From: Actinacidiphila yanglinensis
Lineage (GTDB): Bacteria > Actinomycetota > Actinomycetes > Streptomycetales > Streptomycetaceae
Direction of reading: 5' to 3'
NCBI RefSeq assembly: GCF_900107965.1
Contig: NZ_FNVU01000003.1
Location: 124,001-188,000 of the forward strand
DNA: 64,000 bases
The notes under the pieces were generated by a model, which was given only the letters and a program-made list of their open reading frames with translations, did not search any database and had not been told where the DNA came from. This document shows, in pieces, positions 59,975 to 64,000 of this stretch. A program made the translations under genes and the position numbers. The stretch's first letter is position 1. Each line of letters starts with the position of its first letter.

Positions 59975-61537
59975 TCAGTGCAGGACCACCGGGACCTCGG
60001 CGGCCTCGTCCTGCGCGGACTGCCCGTCCTCGCTCGACGCGAGCCGGGTGCCACCGCCGGGGCGGCCGCCGTTGATGAAGACCAGGGCGATCAGGGACGC
60101 GACCGCCTCGATGCCCACCGCCCACCAGATGGCGTGGGTGTAGCCGTGCACCAGGCCCTGCGCCTGCACCAGCTTCTGGCCGCCGGCCGAGGCCGCGTGC
60201 GACGCCAGGTACGACGTCGTCGCGGAGGCCGCCACCGTGTTCAGCAGCGCGGTGCCGATGGCGCCGCCCACCTGCTGCGAGGTGTTGACCATGGCCGAGG
60301 CGACACCGGCGTCACGCGGCTGCACGCCGTGCGTCGCCAGCGACATGGCCGGCATGAACGCCGTGCCCATGCCCAGGCCCAGCAGGACCAGCCCCGGCAG
60401 GATCACGCCCGGGTAGGACGATCCGACCTCCAGCCGGGTCAGCAGCAGCATCGCGACGGCGGCCACGGCGAAACCGGGGGCCATCAGCCACCGGGCCGGA
60501 ACCCGGGTGACCAGCCTGGTGCCGATCTGCGTGGAGCCGACCACGAACGCGGTGACCATGGGCAGGAACGCGAAGCCGGTCTTGATCGCCGAGTACCCCT
60601 GCACCACCTGCAGGTAGTAGGTGAGGAAGAGGAAGACACCGAAGAGCCCGATGATCGCCAGGCCCAGCGACAGGTACGTGCCGCCGCGGTTGCGCTCGGA
60701 GACGACCCGCAGGGGCAGCAGCGGAGCCTTGGTCCTCGTCTCGACCAGACCGAAGACGCCCAGCAGTACCACGGCGGCGACGAACAGGCCGATCGTCGAG
60801 GCCGCGGACCAGCCGCTGGTCTCGGCGCGGGTGAAGCCGTACACCAGCGAGACCAGGCCGAGCGTGGAGAGCACCACGCCGGGGATGTCGAGCGGCGAGC
60901 GGTTCCGCCCGCCCTCGGGCTCGCGGATCACGAAGTACGCGCCCAGGGCCGCGGTGATGGCGAAGGGGATGTTGGCGAAGAAGGTCCAGCGCCAGTTCAG
61001 GTACTCGGTGAGCACGCCGCCGAGCAGCAGCCCGACCGCGCCGCCGCCGCCGGCGATCGCGCCGAAGACGCCGAACGCCTTGGCCCGCTCCTTGGCGTCG
61101 GTGAAGGTCACCGCCAGCAGCGACAGCGCGGCGGGTGCGAGCAGCGCGCCGAAGAGGCCCTGCGCGGCACGGGATCCGAGCAGCATCGCCTGGTTACCTG
61201 CCGCGCCGCCGACCGCGGAGGCGAGGGCGAAGCCGAACAGGCCCAGGACGAAGGTGCGCTTGCGTCCCCACAGATCCGCCACGCGGCCACCGAAGAGCAG
61301 CAGCCCGCCGAAGGCGAGGGCGTAGGCGGTGATGACCCACTGCTTGTTCGCGTCGGAGATGCCGAGGGAGTGCTGGGCACTCGGCAGCGCGATGTTCACG
61401 ATCGTCGCGTCCAGCACGACCATCAGCTGCGCGATCGAGATGAAGACCAGCGCTTTCCAGCGCCGGGGGTCCGGAATCGGCAGGCCCGACGTGCGGGCCT
61501 GTTCCGGGGAATTCGGCTGGGATGTCGTTCGGGACAT
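59975..61537 (-). CDS. DHA2-type MFS drug efflux transporter
   Basis: A 520-residue drug:H+ antiporter of the 14-segment EmrB/QacA class. Motif C-like and motif A-like elements are visible: VVLDATIVNIALPSAQ, GGRVADLWGRKRTFV and the GIGTALLNTVAAS region. It probably exports a toxic compound or natural product. ATG 61537 (MSRTTSQPN) is used because AGGTGG lies upstream; an ATG 42 bp further out has weaker context. It lies downstream of and co-oriented with a TetR gene, the usual repressor pairing. Confidence 0.9.
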   Translation of the reverse strand: MSRTTSQPNSPEQARTSGLPIPDPRRWKALVFISIAQLMVVLDATIVNIALPSAQHSLGISDANKQWVITAYALAFGGLLLFGGRVADLWGRKRTFVLGLFGFALASAVGGAAGNQAMLLGSRAAQGLFGALLAPAALSLLAVTFTDAKERAKAFGVFGAIAGGGGAVGLLLGGVLTEYLNWRWTFFANIPFAITAALGAYFVIREPEGGRNRSPLDIPGVVLSTLGLVSLVYGFTRAETSGWSAASTIGLFVAAVVLLGVFGLVETRTKAPLLPLRVVSERNRGGTYLSLGLAIIGLFGVFLFLTYYLQVVQGYSAIKTGFAFLPMVTAFVVGSTQIGTRLVTRVPARWLMAPGFAVAAVAMLLLTRLEVGSSYPGVILPGLVLLGLGMGTAFMPAMSLATHGVQPRDAGVASAMVNTSQQVGGAIGTALLNTVAASATTSYLASHAASAGGQKLVQAQGLVHGYTHAIWWAVGIEAVASLIALVFINGGRPGGGTRLASSEDGQSAQDEAAEVPVVLH

Positions 61538-61758
61538 GGAAGATCCACCTCGGGAGGGGAAAGAAGAGGAAAAAGGCATGGGGGTGCCGGGCGAACGGAC
61601 CTTCGGGAGCGTTCGCGGCGCAATACGCGGGGGGACGGAACGGATGGGCGGACGGGAGCGTCAGGAAACGTTCATGGCGGATTCACGCATCGGAAAGCGG
61701 GGTTCTGGGAATTCCGTGTGCGGTGCCGGACGCCGTCGTCCGGTGCCGCCGCGGCGGT

Positions 61759-62457
61759 TCAGGAGGAGGTACAGGGGGCCTTGTGGCGGCGCCCGCGGAG
61801 GTCGTCGAGGACGGTGGGGCGGCCGGGCAGTGCGGCGTCGGAGGCGGCGGACGGCCGCAGGCCGTCCAGGAACAGGTGGAGGTGGCGGTGGGCGACCTCC
61901 TCGATGCCCGGGCAGTCGATGCCCGGCAGCGGTCGGGTGAGCTGGGACAGCGCGACCATCAGGTCGCCCACGCCGACGTCGGCACGCAGTTGCCCGGCCC
62001 GCCGCGCCCGGTCCATCAGGGCTTCGACGCCCCGATGCAGCCGGTCGCGCTGGGAGTTGAGGTCCGGAGTGAGCTCGTCGAACATCCCGGCCACCAGCCC
62101 GCACAGCGCGCCGACCCGCTCGTCGACCGCGGCGTGCGCGAAGCGGCGCAGCGCGGTGAACGGGTCGCTCTCCCGCGCGCCGGCCTCCTCCGCGTGGTCC
62201 GCGGTGCGGACCAGCACCGAGAGCAGCACGTCGTGCACGAGCACCCGCCGGTCGGCGAAATGCCGGTAGAGGGTGGCGTTTCCGATGCCCGCCCGCCGGG
62301 CGATCTCGTCGAGCGGGGCCTCCGGCCCGAACTCGACGAAAGCGTCCCGGGCCGCCGCCACGATCCGCTCCCTGTTCCGAAGAGCATCCGCGCGGACCCT
62401 CGGGGCGGAGGAGATCTCCTTCTCCGCGACCTCCGGGACTTCTGCGATGACGGTCAC
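61759..62457 (-). CDS. TetR/AcrR family regulator
   Basis: A 232-residue TetR-type repressor. The N-terminal helix-turn-helix (RERIVAAARDAFVEFG; EIARRAGIGNATLYRHFADRR) is followed by a ligand-binding helical domain. GTG 62457 has GGAAGGAGG. It probably represses itself and the downstream DHA2 pump, with the pump's substrate as inducer. The 221-bp gap to the pump gene shows no clear separate operator. A wide inverted repeat upstream (62531-62568) is the best operator candidate. Confidence 0.9.
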   Translation of the reverse strand: MTVIAEVPEVAEKEISSAPRVRADALRNRERIVAAARDAFVEFGPEAPLDEIARRAGIGNATLYRHFADRRVLVHDVLLSVLVRTADHAEEAGARESDPFTALRRFAHAAVDERVGALCGLVAGMFDELTPDLNSQRDRLHRGVEALMDRARRAGQLRADVGVGDLMVALSQLTRPLPGIDCPGIEEVAHRHLHLFLDGLRPSAASDAALPGRPTVLDDLRGRRHKAPCTSS

Positions 62458-62530
62458 GACGGACCTCCTTCCTCCGAACGGGAATCTGATCGTGTGCGTG
62501 GCATCCGGTCCGATGCCCAACCGGGGGGTT

Positions 62531-62568
62531 GATCCCCGCTTGCGCTCACAGAATCTCAAACGGGGATC
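62531..62568. promoter_or_regulatory. Wide inverted repeat upstream of the TetR gene
   Basis: GATCCCCG (62531-62538) and CGGGGATC (62561-62568) are perfect inverted 8-bp arms with a 22-nt spacer, about 75-110 bp upstream of the start. Each arm could be a half-site for a TetR dimer pair. Confidence 0.4.
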
Positions 62569-62750
62569 GGGTCCCCGGATATTTCACCGCGCGAATGTGA
62601 CCTGCGCCATATCCGGGAAATTCTTTGTTACCGCCCCGTTCCGGTGCCGCCCGGACACGGACGGTGCGCCGGCGGAGTACGGCGCTCAGGGGTGGCTGCC
62701 GCTCGGGGGAGCCTCGCGCCCTGGGGTGCGTGCCGCTCAGGGCGCGCGCT

Positions 62751-63356
62751 TCAGTGGCGGTGCACGCTCACCGCGTACCCGCCGCCGGCATACGGCTCGC
62801 CGTCCCAGTTCGCGAAGTGCTCGACGAGGGTGAGCCCGGCGGCGGCGCAGGCGGCGTCGTACTCCGGCAGGGTCAGGGACGGGGGCACGGGCAGGTGCTC
62901 CCGGTCCAGGCCGAAGCCGGAGACGAGCAGGCCGCCCGGGCACAGGGCCGCGGCGAGCCGCCGGACCACCGCCTCCTCCGTGCCCGTGGCCAGCAGGGGG
63001 AAGATGTTGCCGGCCGCCACCACGAGGTCGAAGTCCGCCGCGACCCCGAAGGCGGCCGGCTCGAACTCCGCCAGATCGGCCTGGATCCAGGGCAGTTCCG
63101 GCGCCTGCTCCCGCGCCACCGCCAGCATGGACGTGTCGAGGTCGACGCCGACGCAGTCGTACCCGAGGGCGGCGAGACGGATCGTGACGCGTCCGGTGCC
63201 GCACCCGGCGTCCAGCACCCGGGCCCCGGGCGGGACGAGTGCGGCACACAGCCGCGCCTCTCCGTGCACGTCCTTGCCGGCGGCGGCGAGTGCGGCGAAC
63301 CGCGCGGCGTAGTCCTCGCCCGTCCTGCCGCCGGTCAGCTCTTCCCATCGGTTCAC
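62751..63356 (-). CDS. Class I SAM-dependent methyltransferase
   Basis: A 201-residue Rossmann methyltransferase with VLDAGCGTGRVTIRLA (motif I), CVGVDLDTSMLAVAR (motif II), IQADLAEF and FDLVVAAGNIFPLL. The substrate is not indicated. GTG 63356 is chosen because TATCCT (63364-63369) ends 7 nt upstream, the leaderless pattern; a longer frame starting near 63491 would add 45 residues of poor quality. The approximately 290-bp gap to the TetR gene holds the TetR control region. Confidence 0.87.
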   Translation of the reverse strand: MNRWEELTGGRTGEDYAARFAALAAAGKDVHGEARLCAALVPPGARVLDAGCGTGRVTIRLAALGYDCVGVDLDTSMLAVAREQAPELPWIQADLAEFEPAAFGVAADFDLVVAAGNIFPLLATGTEEAVVRRLAAALCPGGLLVSGFGLDREHLPVPPSLTLPEYDAACAAAGLTLVEHFANWDGEPYAGGGYAVSVHRH

Positions 63357-63518
63357 GCCGGCAAGGATAGGCGCCCCCGGCGGCCGGGCCAGAGGGCTCC
63401 GGGCCCCGCACCGCATCCGCGGGTCCGTGCCCCGCAGGTCCGCGCCTGCGACTTCCGCGCCGAGGGGATCCGCCTGGCCGGACCCCGCCACGACCTCCCG
63501 TGAGCGGACCGGGTCGGC

Positions 63519-64000
63519 TCAGACGACCATGACCCGGCGCCCGCGCGTGTGACCGGCCTGGCTGTCGACGTGGGCCGCCGCGGCATCGGCGAGCGGGTAC
63601 GACTTCTCGACCGGGATGTGGAGCTTGCCCAGCGCGATGAGCAGGGCGGCCTCGGCGAGCGCGTCCGGCACGCTCCCGGCCGTGCCGGAGAACCGGGCGC
63701 CGTGCAGCGGCGCGTCGAGATCGGCGATGGAGACCACCTTCCGCGGATCCCCGGTCAGCTCGCCGAGTTCACGGATCACGCCCGAACCGGCCAGATCGAG
63801 CGCCGCGTCGACACCGCCGAGCCGGCGCACCCGTTCCACCCAGCCCTCGCCGTACGTCGTCGCGACGGCACCGAGGCCGCGCAGATAGTCCTGGTTCGCG
63901 GCCCCGGCCGTGCCGATCACCGCGATGCCGCGCTCGCGGGCGATCTGCAGTACCGCCGAACCGACTCCCCCCGACGCACCGCTGACCAGCAGCGTCCGAC
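63519..64000 (-). CDS. Zinc-type alcohol dehydrogenase/quinone oxidoreductase family protein (partial)
   Basis: Only the C-terminal 160 or so residues are inside the window; the 5' part lies beyond position 64000. The visible part contains the Rossmann motif LLVSGASGGVGSAVLQIA, then VIGTAGAANQDYLRGLGA, LDLAGSGVIRELGELTGDPRKVVSIAD and the terminus DSQAGHTRGRRVMVV. This is an NADP-dependent medium-chain dehydrogenase of the quinone-reductase type, without the catalytic-zinc region visible here. Its stop is TGA 63519. Confidence 0.85.
   Translation of the reverse strand, partial: RTLLVSGASGGVGSAVLQIARERGIAVIGTAGAANQDYLRGLGAVATTYGEGWVERVRRLGGVDAALDLAGSGVIRELGELTGDPRKVVSIADLDAPLHGARFSGTAGSVPDALAEAALLIALGKLHIPVEKSYPLADAAAAHVDSQAGHTRGRRVMVV

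Noticed and set aside
1-64000. Biosynthetic gene cluster, prophage, CRISPR or insertion sequence
   Set aside because: No PKS/NRPS, integrase, transposase, phage or repeat-spacer structure was found on either strand.

Overview
The window is high-GC DNA (about 70% or more, with strong G/C bias at third codon positions). It carries Streptomyces core genes (sepH, hemH, cutRS, dut, Tat-exported glycosidases), so it most likely comes from the chromosome of a Streptomyces or close relative in the Streptomycetaceae. I see no rRNA, tRNA, CRISPR array, insertion sequence, phage gene or origin. Functions below are read from motifs and family knowledge, with no database search.

Region 1 (1-15158) is a glycan-use locus. 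Three large Tat-exported glycosidases (GH2, GH95, GH2) carry discoidin (F5/8 type C) modules and are followed by a sugar-phosphate isomerase/epimerase, a Gfo/Idh/MocA oxidoreductase and a divergent ROK repressor. The second GH2 enzyme has a discoidin module that looks circularly permuted and is inserted inside its catalytic core. No sugar transporter is present here.

Region 2 (15270-36938) is mostly conserved housekeeping: a rhodanese, SepH, a lactone oxidase overlapping an MFS transporter, ferrochelatase with an inositol-phosphatase-like protein, a 57-residue small protein, CutRS, a DUF4193 zinc-ribbon protein, DUF3093, a thioesterase, dUTPase, DUF3710, a lone ABC ATPase, an OB-fold protein and DUF3159. 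It ends in a potassium module of two TrkA/RCK proteins divergent from a KimA-like permease, then a TRAM-domain RNA methyltransferase.

Region 3 (37000-49747) is more accessory. It has DUF1697, an ABC/OLD-like AAA ATPase translationally coupled to a MazG-type pyrophosphohydrolase, a pair of DnaA-box-like sites, DUF6099, an F420-type oxidoreductase, a homocysteine methyltransferase, the Hen1-Pnkp RNA-repair pair, and arginine deiminase with ornithine carbamoyltransferase.

Region 4 (49886-64000) has two adjacent DUF4139 (MuiA-like) proteins, a secreted PL7 alginate lyase with a dyad-rich promoter, and a muconolactone-isomerase-like protein. After these come GPP34, VOC, class IV aminotransferase, cupin and DJ-1/AraC genes, a TetR/DHA2 efflux pair, a methyltransferase and a truncated zinc-type dehydrogenase.

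One pattern crosses the window: about a dozen genes lack a Shine-Dalgarno sequence but have a -10-like hexamer ending 6 or 7 nt before the start codon, the layout expected of leaderless transcripts. The best candidates for something new are the permuted discoidin insertion, the AAA ATPase-MazG pair and the DUF4139 pair. Hen1-Pnkp and the potassium module are known types in informative contexts.
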